Notes under the pieces: generated by a model
Databases searched by the model: none
Told to the model about the DNA's origin: nothing
What the model saw: only the letters and a program-made list of their open reading frames with translations
Program-made: the position numbers and the translations under genes
Shown here: piece by piece, positions 33,101-46,000 of the stretch
Layout: each line of letters starts with the position of its first letter
How positions within the stretch are numbered: position 1 is the stretch's first letter
Assembly (NCBI GenBank): GCA_965153455.1
Contig: OZ234494.1
Location: 14,260,001 to 14,324,000 of the forward strand
Reading direction: 5' to 3'
DNA: 64,000 nt
Source of the DNA: Sphagnum compactum
Taxonomy: Eukaryota > Bryophyta > Sphagnopsida > Sphagnales

Positions 33101-34830
33101 AAGACTCAAGTGTGCTCAGATGCGGCACAAACAAGTCTCGCCTAATTGATTCACAAGTGCAATTATCACTATATCAAAATGTGCTTTCCTCACACAATAG
33201 GTTGTGGTTCTTGACACGTGTGAGATTAAAAAAAAACTTTGTGGTTTCATACGTTACAATATACCAGATGTGGTGTTTATTGTGGCATATATCATATTAA
33301 AATTGCAATTGCACATTAAATTGTCATGCATATTACACAAATGTCAAACTAGTGTCTAAGCTGCCAAGGTACCTAGTAGGGTATGCCACCCTTTCTCCAA
33401 CCACCAGTTGATTTGATTGCCAACAATAGCATTTCTAACCCATGCAAAAAAATTGTTGACATACTGCACTACCTTGGCAGCTTCAACACACACGTCCATC
33501 CATCAAATAATTTATTAAATTTGAAATTTGAAATTTCGACATACAGAATATTCTTGAAGATTCAATGATTTCCTTCCCAAGTTTTTTAAATTGAAAAAAA
33601 AGTTCTGAAATTTCAACTTTTCTAAACTAATAGAATACCCATGTTATGAATTTTCCAAGAGGTACAGAGAAAGTGGTGTTTGCTTTGTCTGACTCAATCC
33701 ATGGCTTGCTGGTGATGAGCCAGTGCCTTGTTGACCATGTACTATTACTAAAGCAGGCAGAGACTGAAACTTTCTCCACAAAATCTTCACCAACCAGATG
33801 CCCCATTTGCATAGTCGTCAACTGACCACACAATCACATTGCTGGGCCATTCAGATTCCAGCAGCAATGACAATAACCATCCAAGAAGAAAGAAAATCAT
33901 ACAACAAACAGGATTGGAGGTTGTGTGCAATGGCCCCAATTCATAACCCACCAAAGACAATGTCAAAACTCAGTTCCAAGCTTGACTTCCATGAGTGGAA
34001 AAATGTGGATTCAGTACAATTTCCTTTAGCTCGGTGGTGTTGGGTGAACCGGCACCTACACTTATTAACACGGTAAACAAAACCGTGTTCACCAATCCTC
34101 AAAAAATCAAAGAACTGGCTTTCGGGCCCATGATTCAAAAAACAAATCAAAGAACTGCTCAAAAAACCTACCTGCTCTGAACTGCTGGTTCTTTGCCAGT
34201 TCCACTAGGAAACCCATTGGTTCTCTAAAAATTGTCAAGAACCTCCAACCAGTGGTTCATCTTTCACTCTGAAAGTTTTCAAAATCCCTGAAGGCAGGGT
34301 TTCTTTGTTCTTCAGGGTTCCTTTGTTTTTGAAAATATTCTAAAATCCTGAACCAGAGGTCACATCAAAATCACAGAACCGCCCAACACTAATAAGAGAA
34401 TGAGGTTGTTTCTTAACATTATTAATATACCATCCATAGACAAAATTCAGGATCTCTGAGTCCAAAACTAACATTTCCTGAGTTAAAGATGCCCTCTAAC
34501 ATCCCTCACCCACTAAGTTGAAGCTACCAATTTAGGTGTTTACCCTGGCCTTGCTTGGCAGACAATCTTTATCTTGGGACGCCATGTAGAACAAGCCAGT
34601 GAAGGCTATGAAATCTCTCAACTTTTAGAACATATTAAGGAATATAGGTGTTGTAATATTTGTTGAATTAATCTATATTGGATAGTATATATAACTTGTA
34701 GCAATACACGAGACACAATCACACTGGATTTGGTGCCCGTACCTCATGAGAATCTTGATGCTTCAATTGGTTTTCAGGTCGCATGTTACAACCCAGTAAC
34801 CCTTGACCTTTGTTTCATTAGTGACCTCCT
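30115..34830. other. intergenic DNA, no gene supported
   Basis: The longest frame (minus strand, 30331-30900, 189 aa) has no domain I recognise and reads like translated non-coding DNA. A G8 run lies near 31919. 32845-32960 is a diverged relative of 365-545. A GAACC/GGTTC-rich stretch at 34070-34390 resembles 16720-17340. Interval 30120-30250 shares GGCAATGCCC and TGGGCATT-type words with the 7.5-kb tandem repeat. Confidence 0.5.
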
Positions 34831-34832
34831 AG

Positions 34833-34952
34833 TATAGGAAAAGGGTCTACATTTAGACCTTTCTTGGATTTAAGGCAGTAGGCACAGGGCCAGTAGGTTG
34901 AATATTGCTGCTGAAAATACAGGAAGGGTTTAAATGTAGACCCTTCTATGGA
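34833..34952. repeat. short inverted-repeat element with AAGGGTCT palindromes
   Basis: 34841-34862 (AAGGGTCT-ACATTT-AGACCTTT) and 34923-34946 (GAAGGGTTT-AAATGT-AGACCCTTC) are near-perfect reverse complements of each other, and each is palindromic around a 6-nt centre. A third copy with 9-bp perfect arms (GAAGGGTCT-GCATAT-AGACCCTTC) is at 50929-50952. The 34.8-kb pair could be the ends of a very small foldback element. Confidence 0.55.
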
Positions 34953-34959
34953 GAGAAAA

Positions 34960-37850
34960 AAAGGACAAGAGAAAAACTTCCATTCCCTCCTCACCTACTT
35001 CACCTATACTTTGAGTTTCAATTGACCAAAAGAACAAAGTTATTCGATTACAAAAGTTTCTTTTTGGTGATTGGGAGGAGGTTTAGTCGAAATTTTTTTT
35101 TGCACGCACAAGTCCTAGTGGTTCGGTCCCCCCTTTCAAATGGTGCCCTTTGTTTGAAGGCTTCATTCCCTTCTTCTCATACAGTGTCCTATCATCTTCT
35201 TTGGAGTCTAGCCTTAGGGTGAGTGGGGGAATATGATTGTGCTGTGAGGGCCCTCGCCCCCTTAGCCCTGCCTTTGGCTTTTTCAAAGACCATTGCTTCT
35301 TCATAGGCTTTTCATTCTTTAGATTCATCTTTGCCATGTTCATTTTTTTTTATGGAGTTCCAACCAGAAGTATATTTGGATTTTTTTTAAAACATGTTCA
35401 AAACGACATTCATCCATTTGGCTCACCTTTTAGCTAATGGGCTTTTAGGCATGGTATTTGAGCACCTTCAAGATTTATTTGACCTAGAGGATTCAACTAG
35501 TGATTTTTCCCAGTTTTTTAAATTCGTTTTTATGTTGTTATAGGGTGTATCCCTGGGAATATAGTGAGGGCCCTTAGTGTTGCCATGCCATTAACTTTGA
35601 CCAAGTTTTTGATGGCATTTGGCCAATAGCTATAGGCAAAGTTCTATATCAGTTGGTGAACATGACCTTTTGCCTCCAGTTTCGTGATGCATTTTCAACC
35701 CACTTGTATTGCCACCAATTTGGGGTTGCAGTCAGCGGAGGTTGTGAATTGATGGTGCACAATATTCAGGCAATTTTCAATGTTCACCCTAATTGGATGT
35801 TGTTGTAGGTAGAAATGCCTTTAAAATTGTTTCCCGTAAGGTTATATTCTAGGAAATGCGTGTTGTATGTGGGTAGTTCTTTCATTTCATACCTTTCGTT
35901 TGTTCCTTTTATGCCCCAGAACTCGTTCTTTTTTTACTCACCATTTTCCTCATGGCAATTTGTTTGTTATTTAATCCTCCATAACATCTGTCAAGCAGAT
36001 CCTTTGAGTGGTCCTCTTTTCGCCCCAATTCATTTCCATGCCCTCTGTAACTGGACTAGCCTTTTCCAATTTTGTTTGTTTCCTTTTGTTATAAATGACA
36101 CCCATATCATTGGGCCTACTTCAATTGTTTATTCGGTTTTTCATCATTTCTCTTCCCAATTAAGCTTGGTAGGCCTTGTAGTTCAACCCCGCAACTGTGT
36201 TGTTTGGTCTCCTTTAGGGTTGCTTGTAGGGTTTTCACCTCCATCAAGTTTTGAACTCCTATTGGGGGCATTAGGGTTTGGGACCCCTTTCATCTTCTTT
36301 TATCCAAGATGATGATGATGATGTTTAACACATAGATCCCCTTCCTAGGTTGGGGGATGTGTAAATGGCATTTGGGATTCTCACCCATTGTTTCACCCAA
36401 AGGCTTTATTACCTTATCCCCCCCCCCCCCTTTTTGGATTTTCAGCGTTAGTTTATTTCCTTTGATTCAACCTTCATTCATAAATTCAAAAGACTTTTAA
36501 AGCTAGGTTATTTGCTCCCTTAACTTATCAACATGTTTTTCTTCCCATCTTTAAAGGTGGGATAGGTTTTATCTCTACAAAGGTTATCACCTCGATAATG
36601 TACTTGGGAAACTAGAGGTTTGTTGCCCCAATCATTGCATCCAAATTTTTGTAGGACGATTGTCCATTTTTATTAGGGGCTATGTGGGCCAACAATTCAA
36701 GTCCATTTCGATTATAGGCTCACCTTAAGTGGGTTCATGACCTTCTACCTCGAGCTGTTCAAACTTCCATCCTTCCATTTGAGTAACTGTCAAAAAAAGG
36801 AACAGATCGTTTTTAAGATAACATTTCGAAGAACGTGCATGAGCACTCATCTTTTAACATCATTTCAAAGTTTTTTTTAGATTGTCATAATGATCAACTA
36901 AGATCTTGCATAGGCCTTAGTCAAATGCTTAACTTTCTACCCACCCAACCATTCCATCTTTTAGGATGGCTTCTAACATTTTGTCCTTGACACTATGCAC
37001 CAAATTGGGTTTCCTCTATCCTATAACTTGTCTTTTTCGATGGATAGATGGTTAACCCATACATTTGACAAGGATACACCTATTACGTTGTGCTAATGGG
37101 GGAAAACACACTACCATACATGATGCAGTTTGAAATTCTTTCACTTCCATTGCTAAGGATGTCAAGTTTCATGTTTTGCACGAACAAACTCATGTTCCTT
37201 TGATGCCATCACTTTAATCATCATGGTGACGAATGGATATTATGCCTACAACAAATGATATTCGCATTTTGGTAGATGTAATCATTGCTGACTCGACTCA
37301 TCTAGATTTTGTTTCGCAAGTTGTTTCTTCTTAAGGAATGGCCGCAACGATTGTAACTAAGGTTGTCATATCGAGACTAATGCCTTGAAGATGATTTAAT
37401 CCTTCTAGTAATAGAGATATTTGGATGTTTACACCAACATGTTGATGACTTCCTTCATCAATGTGTCAACATGGCATGGTTGGCAAAAGGCTTTAGAGGT
37501 CTTTTTTTTTTGATTTTATGTTCATTTTAAAGGCAAAGGGTGTCAATGGATCTTTAAAAAGTTCAAGCTACCACTTATCTTGTGGAGTTGTGGTGGTAGG
37601 AGAGGCCTCTTCCAAGTTCAATGTGCTTTTAGGTTTTTTTTTCGTCTCTTTGCACAACTTGTTTGTGCTACTGGTGATGGGTTTAAGTCCTAGGTTTTTT
37701 ATTTATCCTTTTAAGACTCCCCATTGCGAGTTTTGCACTTTTGGATCTGGTCTTTTGATTAGACTTCAATCCTTCCTCTTTTCTTTTATAATTCCTTTGT
37801 CGACTGTTTTTCATTTATTTATTTATTTATTTGTACTAAAGGAATAGAGT
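34960..37850 (+). pseudogene. degenerate non-LTR retrotransposon (RT plus C-terminal endonuclease), copy C
   Basis: Plus-strand frames give scattered but collinear matches to a plant non-LTR RT family. At about 35640-35790: VLYQLVNMTFCLQFRDAF, then HQFGVAVSGGCE. At 35815-36312: QADPLSGPLFAPIHFHAL (motif B), then INDTHIIGPTSIVYSVF (motif C, with the first catalytic Asp changed to Asn) and GLVVQPRNCVVWSP. At about 37255-37340: DIRILVDVIIADSTHLDF (endonuclease region). At 37460-37860: the C-terminus shared with copies A and B. It ends in CATTTATTTATTTATTT (37811-37832), the element's 3' tail. Many stops and frameshifts are present. The 5' limit is uncertain. Confidence 0.78.
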
Positions 37851-37860
37851 GAAAATGTTC

Positions 37861-40270
37861 TTTTTAAAAAAAAATTCATTAAAGAAATATTAACTAAAGA
37901 TATAACCCCATTATTCTAGAGTTTCAATGTCAAAAAAGAAGAGGAAATCATTACAAATTAATTGGAAATTTAATGTGATACATTTTTTGCTTATGCTTCA
38001 ACTCCTACCCAATTACAATAATTAGCAAACCTAATAATGAACCATGAAATTGATCTTTAAACACTAGTCCTTAATACAAAACTAAAATGAAAAAGAGTGA
38101 ATGAGTTAGATTTTATCTTCTATCCAATTTTGTAATCCTTGTCATTTCTCCCACCCATTTTTAGGATATGCCACTCTATGCAAGCTTCACACATCCACAT
38201 TTAAGCTCCTCACCCATTGATGTGAAAAACACAATAGAAACACGTAACCCAACCCAAGACAACCTTCCTTCATCAAACATTTTTCATCCATCAAAGAAGA
38301 AAAATGAAAACATAAAGTTTTACCTAATCACCAACACATATCAAACACACAATGTTATTATTGTAATTTCAATAAGAGAAACTTGTAACATAAATTCCAT
38401 CAATTCAAACATTATATCTATATGGCTAATATCTTTTGTCACAATCCCACAACAATTAAATTCCTATTCAAAATTCACCTTGGACTTTAAATGATGTGAA
38501 CTGAAAAGAAGATAACTGGATGAGCTTACGTACTAATGTGAACACATGGAGTTTTTAGGTTTTTAGATTTTGTCACTGTCAACTTTCTACATAATGACGG
38601 CAAAAAAACTTTTAATCATTATCTTTTTTTTCATTTTAGCCATTGCCATAACAACTTCAAGAAGGCATGTGAGGGAATGTAGGATGGTTTGCTGTTTGTG
38701 TGTAGTGCATGGCTTATTTTTACAAACTTGTTGGTGGAGGAGATCAAAACAACATTGTTGGAGTTTTTGAAATTGGACAATGCAATGGAAAATATAAGGC
38801 GGATGTAGGATGTGATTTGCATGAAGCTAAGTACATTTGCGAAGTTTGTTTTAGTGATGTGTAAAGAGCTTATCATTGTGTTTTAATAATTGCTAAATCT
38901 CTTCCATTGTGCCAATAGTTACTTAAACACAAATGGCATATATAATTATGGTTTTGTATGAAGGGTTGGTGCCGAAATGTGATGATGGAATAAGGTGGTC
39001 TAAACTATAGAAGATTATGCATGTTGAAAATCCTAAAACCCTACATTTGTTTGGGTAGCACTTGAGGGATGTGGTTAGTTTGAGTTGGTAAATCAAGTGG
39101 GGTGTCGAACATAAAAAACCATTAGAAGTATCCTTGAGATGAAGTAGAAATGTGAGTTGAAGTTGGGCCTATATTACCTTGAAAATCACATCCATATGCC
39201 CTTGGTCTGTGTCACATTTTACCCATTCTTATAATGGTTTTTGCATGAACCTAATGTTTGACACCTGCATAGAAGTTGTCCACCACAAAATGACAACATA
39301 AATGGAAGGGGGATTGATGTAGGGGTATCCTAAAGTGAGTTAAACATCACAATGCATTGCATATTAGTGGGTGAGATGTTAGTAACTCAAAAGGAACTAA
39401 ATGGACATTAAGGGATCTAATCTTTAGCTAAACCTACAACAAACATACAATGATGTCCAAATTAACAACATGAAATGTACAATAGTGTTAGGATGTGTGT
39501 TATAATATCTTGATGTTGGTTAATTCACTTGTGTAGTAGAAGTTGTTACAACTATTTTGGGATTCAATTCTTTTGAGATTAGGTCCAAGCAAAAGACCTA
39601 GTTTCTATTGTAAGTTTTTGTGTCTTGTTGACTCTAGTAATGTAAGAACAAAACCTAAGGTCTTGTTCTTCTATTTTTGTTTAGTTAACCACTTTCTTTT
39701 AGGTTACAATGACACATGATCAACATACAAACAACCCATGATCACAATAATTTACCCTCTCCACTTTCAAATTCCTATCAATTCCCTAAAATCCACCCCA
39801 TTGCTTGGGAACTACCTTGCAATAGAAGTCTAAATCAACAAGGCTAAGCAATGTACTAGTTATGAAAAACAAAATAGACAAATTTTTTCACTTATAGTTC
39901 AATGACCATCACCATACTTCATAGTCCATCAAGCTCCATTGCAATCCAAAACCTCACTAACTTATTCTATCAAAGATTATTATTTCCAAGTCAAAAACAA
40001 AAATACCAACTACCATGCATTCACTTCTCCATTGTCTCCAAACACTAGAAACTAGTAATCACCAAAATGATTCATCCGTTGAAAGTCCATCCATGGAATC
40101 ATTTCAAGAAGTCTTTAGAAACTTATATACTTTCATCAACAAGTAACGCCAAAATTTTCTTCATATCACAATCTTCAAAGCTTATCCACCATCATGAATA
40201 AACTACACCAAAAGTTGACATAACCCTAATTTTTTTCTCAATGGGCAGAAACCACTAAATAAACCAAAAA
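37861..40270. other. AT-rich intergenic DNA
   Basis: No recognisable coding sequence, RNA gene or periodic repeat. Small frames such as 38168-38494 lack domains or start context. Confidence 0.55.
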
Positions 40271-40284
40271 TATTCCCTTCACCC

Positions 40285-42010
40285 ATGTAAAGAAATATTG
40301 ATGTTTTTTGAAGAAAAGGACATTTATGAATTCTTAAGGTCTTGTTGATTGGTCTTGTGTGAAATTATGTATAAGAGGAAACAAAATTACACATTGTGAA
40401 AATATTGACAATTTTTTACAGTAACATGATGTATCATTGTGGGTTCTCATTGGCCCAATGATTCCATAAGCCTTCACTACTTGGATGAAAATCATAACTA
40501 TTTTCTACATTGATAAAAAAAGACATTTCAATTATCACGAAAGACAAATAATTATGTTTGGTAACTAATAGCATCCTTAGCATTTAACACATTAAAATAA
40601 TCACTAGAACCTCATGGCTAGGGAAAAAGATCTAGATTAATCCAAGGTTGTATATTATCTTCATTTTATTTTTAAAATATGCAATATTATTGTTTATGAT
40701 GTGATTTGTATTAGGTCTTACTTTTGTTATTTATATATTCATATATGATTTACACATTGTAAACATAAAAAATAAAACATATTTTAATTTTATGCATAAA
40801 ATTTTATATTATATGTGAAATTATTGATTATTTGCCTAAAGCTTTGATATTTGAAATTGCCACAATAATTGCAATGGTGCTAAATGAAATAATTTAAAAT
40901 TTAATTAAATGTTCTTACACTGTGTTCCAATTTTGAACACCGTAGACATTGGGTGCCTTTTCTTGAAGGCTTTTTTTTGTTTTTTTTTTCCCTGTAGCCA
41001 CCTCCATGGACATGAAATGACAATACCTTTTCAAAAAGAAACTTTCCTTCATAATAACACCCTCACTCCTTTCCCAATACCTGGACATGTTATGACGCCT
41101 TTTCATGTTACTTTAAAAGTCATTGAAATTATTATTTTTTTATATATATATTTTTTGAATCACATATATACATATTAGATATATGAACTAATTGAAACCC
41201 TAAACTCTGGATAAATCCGGAGCACATAAGGACATTTCATTTGTTATTTGAAAGATAACATCTCAAACCTCTCTTTATGTTGAAAGAAATACCGGTGTAT
41301 TTTGAAAAATAGGACGCTTATGGATTCATAAGGTTTTGTTGATTGGTCCTGTGTAAGGTTATGTATAAAATGAGACAAAAATATACATTGTGAAAATATT
41401 GGCAATTCTTTCCGTTCACACGACATACTACCTTGAGTTCTCATTGGCCCAGTAACCCTTCGCAACTTGGATGAAAATCATACCTGTTTTTGTTTATGGA
41501 TAACAAAAGACATCTCAATTCTCTTGAGGGATAGGGTTTAGGGTTTAGTAACTAATAACATCCTTGTCATTTAACACATAAAACCAATAATCACTAGAAC
41601 CTCATGCCAAGGGAGTTGGAAAGCTCAAGATTAATTCAAGGTTTTTCATACTTTCTAAGAAATATGCAAATGTTATTAGTTATGGTACAATTTTTATTAG
41701 GTCTTACCTTTATTATAGATATATGATTTACATTGTAAAAAAAGAGAGGAGTAGAACACAATTTATTTTTTATACATCAAATTGTATACTGTGTGCATTG
41801 AAACTGTTACTGTGCAATTTCATGTTACTTTTGGAGAAGGTATTGAAATGATGACTTTTTTATAATAAATTTTTTGCATCATATACACACACATGTATGA
41901 ACTGATACATGAACTGATTGGAAACATAAACTCTGTATAAGTCCAGAGAACATAATGACATTTCATGTGTATATGAAAGATAGCGTGTTAAATTTAAAAA
42001 CCTCTCTAGT
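40285..42010. repeat. large tandem duplication (two diverged copies, ~985 and ~735 bp)
   Basis: Copy 1 (about 40285-41270) and copy 2 (about 41270-42010) share long collinear blocks: GTTGATTGGTC(T/C)TGTGT, ACATTGTGAAAATATTGGCAATT-like, TTCTCATTGGCCCA, CTTGGATGAAAATCATA, TAATCACTAGAACCTCATG and AACATAA(A)CTCTG. Copy 1 carries about 250 extra bases near 40840-41090, or copy 2 has lost them. There is no coding potential. The arrangement could be two LTR-like units or a segmental tandem duplication. Confidence 0.75.
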
Positions 42011-43039
42011 GTTCACATCTAGCGCATTGGGCAAAGCAAATGTACTTGAAACATTGGAAACTTCATAGTTGATCAAAGTACTTTTCAACTACAAAGTAAT
42101 CACCCTTTGGTTAGGCACCAACCAATTGAATGATTGGCAATCAGCCTTCTTAAATATGAAGTCCAACTTGCACAAGATCTAAGTCAGGCAGCCATGGGTT
42201 CTTAACTCAGGGTATGAGAATGCCCGGTGATTTCCACTCTCCACAAGGCCTGGAAGGGAAGAAAGACCATATGAAGGGTCAATTGGGGCTTGGGAAAAAG
42301 AAGGTCAAGTTTGATGAGAGGAGAGAGGTTTTGATTCCTTCTTGCTTTCGAAAAAGCAAAAAGGAGGCTCACACTATGAGAAGAAAACAGAACATAAAAA
42401 GGAATGCAATATTTCTTGGATCCCTTGAATAGAGGAATGACTCAACTAGAATCCAAAGAAAAAAAGAGCCTCTTCTCCTATACCAACCATTAAGGTCCTC
42501 ACATCCAGAACCAACTTTTAGACATAAACAAATGAGTCGTTTAGGGTATACTACATGTTGCAAAGTTTTTTCTTCCCTAAATGACATGTAAAGAAAGACT
42601 GGACAAGGTGGATTTCATGGCACAAGCGGCATCTCCAAAAAAACAGAAAGTACCCAATGTTCAGAAAAGTAAAATATGCAAAATGACAAAATGGTAGCCC
42701 CGATGTGTGTGTTTGAGCTACCATTTAAGGCATGACCAACTCAGAATTTACAAAACTTCAAATTTCATCTGACTCTATAATTTCATAATAATCACCATAT
42801 GAAGTTGAGCTGCAATTGAAAAAGTTGGGTTTGTGAAACACACACTTGAATGTGTCTTTTTAAAAGTCAACGCACAAGGAACATCTTCAACGGCAGTTGA
42901 AGTTTCAGTGTATTTGTACAAAACAATTCACTCTAGGCTCCAAGTCTAAAAGGCCAGACTATACTGATTGCACAAAATAGGAAGCAGGAAAGAAAATAGA
43001 GCTATCATGCAAGGAGGAGAAAGGGGTACCCTGTGCAAA
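42011..43039. other. 3' flank of DRP5A, no gene
   Basis: Mixed-composition sequence with no domain-bearing frame. The right end is the 3' untranslated side of the minus-strand dynamin gene. Confidence 0.5.
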
Positions 43040-46000
43040 TTACAGTGAGCGAGCAAGAGTGCGGAACTCTGCTAGGCAGGTGTGCAAAGTATTGCAGCGT
43101 TTCTGAAGCGCCATACGCTCTGCCTCCAGTTTCTCAATTGCTCCAGGAGCAACAAACATGTCCAGAAATTTCTCGTCGCTCACTGCAAATAGCTGCAGCT
43201 GTACATTGATTCCTAGCTCATTTCGGCTGCATTTAACAGCCAAACCAAAACATTTCACAAGTTAAAAGACTGTTGCAGTAGGTAAATGGCTCAGTGTTCC
43301 ATGAAGGTCTTAACAAAATACTCTTCCTTGAAGTTTAGGGTTTAGGGGCTTTACAATTAACAATTTTAATGAGATAGGGGGAGACATGGGTGGAGAATTG
43401 GTTTTACTCACAGCGGGACCAGAAAGGTTTCATTCAGTGTGTGCACAGCACGTTCAACCAACATCTCACGCATCTTTCCAAACTGCTCTGAAGCCAGGAG
43501 ACACACTTCCTTGTAGATTGAAGTTCCACGGTTTGCAGAGCCAGATGGTAGAAGCCCAATTGCTCCTGCTGCCCTTCCCCCAGAGATCCGCCTCCTGTTT
43601 CTTTTTCTCTTTAAACCCCCACATGCTTCTGCATTCACCTGTCCAGCATCTCGTAACCCATTCAGACGGCCACTTGCAATTCCAAACTCCTTGCTCCTTG
43701 CTTCAGCAGCTGCCAGCTCTGGTGTTGGTGTCTCAGGAACTGTCATCTGGCTCTCAGCAATTCCACCGCCTGTGCCCTCTCCAATCTGTCGAACTGGGCT
43801 TTGCACACATCCTTTGCCAATTGCTAGTTTCTTGTCCTGGTGCACCTCATCATCTGTAACCTCACTTTTTGTCATCAATTGATCTTCTGAATCTTCAAGA
43901 GATAGTGATGCATGGTGGAAACCACGTACTCGGCCAATACCTGCTGCGCCAACAGAAACCATAATGATCAGTTTTTGGTCACCAAATCCACAGGTTCCCA
44001 TAACATGCTAAAAACTCTCTTAATGAAAAACCAGAAACTTGTCGATCAAGACTAACTTCAGGTGCATATTAGTGTGTTCTATGTTAAGGTGCAGTAGAGC
44101 CAAGTCACTTACTTCCCATGCCTTCTCTTGAAGACTGATAGAGATGGGTCTCACAGCCATAAACTTCAGAAAACGAGTTGATGATGGCTGCCAATTGGTG
44201 GTGCACCAGATCCTTGGAGCGTCTAGCCACCTCACGGATAATGGTATCATGAGCTTGTCGCAAGGCAGCATGGAATCCAACATACATTGAAATGTCTGAT
44301 GTGATTGTCTTCACTGCATCTGTATCCTCCACAAGCTCAACTGTGTGAGCTTTCTAATAAAAAACCACCCACATAGATTGCTACCCTGAATAATAGATGT
44401 GAAAATAAGGGTTTATTGAGAAACAAGGGTATGTGTGGGACATACCTATGGAAGCCCGCTCAATGTGAACACGCTCAAGTGCAAGCCTATAGAGACTACG
44501 GAGAACATATACAAGGCGGTTGCAAGCAGTGTCAAGCAATGGACCTAACCATTCCCGAGCTGCTGACTGGGCTAGGACAAATGCAGCTTCTAGTGGACCA
44601 CCTCGTCTGCCTGCCTGGCCTTGCAAGATACTCGCAACCTGCTTCACACATCATTAGGTGAGAAAAGCACCAACATGGCTGATTGATATTATTTAATCAA
44701 TAGAGATCTCTCCCTGCCTCTCACAGAAGATCTTTTTGTGTAGCAGATCAGAAAACACTAAGACAGCATCTAACCTTCTCCTTTGAGACAGGTGGACACT
44801 CTACTGAGCAAGCCACACACTTGAACTCATGGAGCACTCGATCAAAAGCAGCTCCTCCATAAAGTCGTAAGCCTGCATTTACTGGCTGGACATCCTCAAC
44901 CTGACCTGGCCATCTTCCAAAGCCACTTTCACTCCTCTCTTCCTCAGATGTGCAGCCCCAGGCTGCAGGGTCTGGACTATCAACCCCATCCAGCAGAGCA
45001 ACCTGGCAAAACCCTTTATGTGTCAGAAAGAAAATAATCTGAAGTCATTAGTGCTCATGCATTCTGTCTGCAAGCACAGCTCAACAATTGCAGAACTGGA
45101 ATAATTCATTTATGTGCATACCACGTGGTTGGCCACAGATGATGCATGGATCATAGCCAAGCGGCGCAAGGCAGCCACATCAGCTGCTGCTGAAATCTTT
45201 GCATCTGCAGCAGCCAATTCTGCAGTCACCTCACTGCAGCGTTGATCCAACAGTGATAACGTTTCTGGTGCCGCATGCCTGTATCTGTTAGAACTCCAAC
45301 AAAGGTGCACAGATGATTAAGGAAAGATCAAAGGGACCCCAAATAGAGCATGCTTGATTTCCTACTCTTGATGACAGTCAATGTTCTCTTCAGAAGCATA
45401 AGTAGCATGACAAAGGATCATGTATAACAAGCTTATGTCATGTGAACTGATCAAATCCGAGTTTCCATCTTCAGAAGTAAACTCTGACCTGCGTTGCAAC
45501 TCTGCTTCCAGGAATTGCCGCAGGTTCCCGAACCCAATATGTTTACCAAACTTCTCAACATCAAAACCACCAGCCACATTCTCATGAAGCTGCCTTAAGA
45601 TATCCGTGTCAACAGTTGCAATCTGGCGCCGGAAATCCTCATTGGTGCTGCTGCTCCGGTCCTTTGGCAATGCCACAAAGAAGGGACGGGCATTATCACC
45701 CAGATACCCACCTGCACTTAAGTATCTGTCTACTTCCCAACGCTCCGCAAACTCCTGCACAGGCAGGGAGCAGTGTTCAGGGATTTGGGTGGGTGAGACA
45801 GAGTCACGGATCAGGGTTTGTCTCAGGGTTTGGGTTTTTTCAAGAAAATGTCAAAGAAACAAACGTGAGAAGACAGCAAGAGAAAGAAAGCAGCATGTGA
45901 ACACCTTGAGGCGGTTGTCAAACTTAGAAACCACAACAATGGTGCGCTCCAGAGAAGGATCGATGGACTTGACAATATCAAGCCAGAGTGATGAGCACCA

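Noticed and set aside
33627-33833. 68-aa frame (MCGQLTTMQMGHLVGEDF...) as a retroelement piece
   Set aside because: Too short and no motif that fixes a family.
43408-44001. DRP5A exon taken as an independent 197-aa gene
   Set aside because: It is exon 8 of the nine-exon gene; splice sites at 43943/43412 and phase fit the neighbours.
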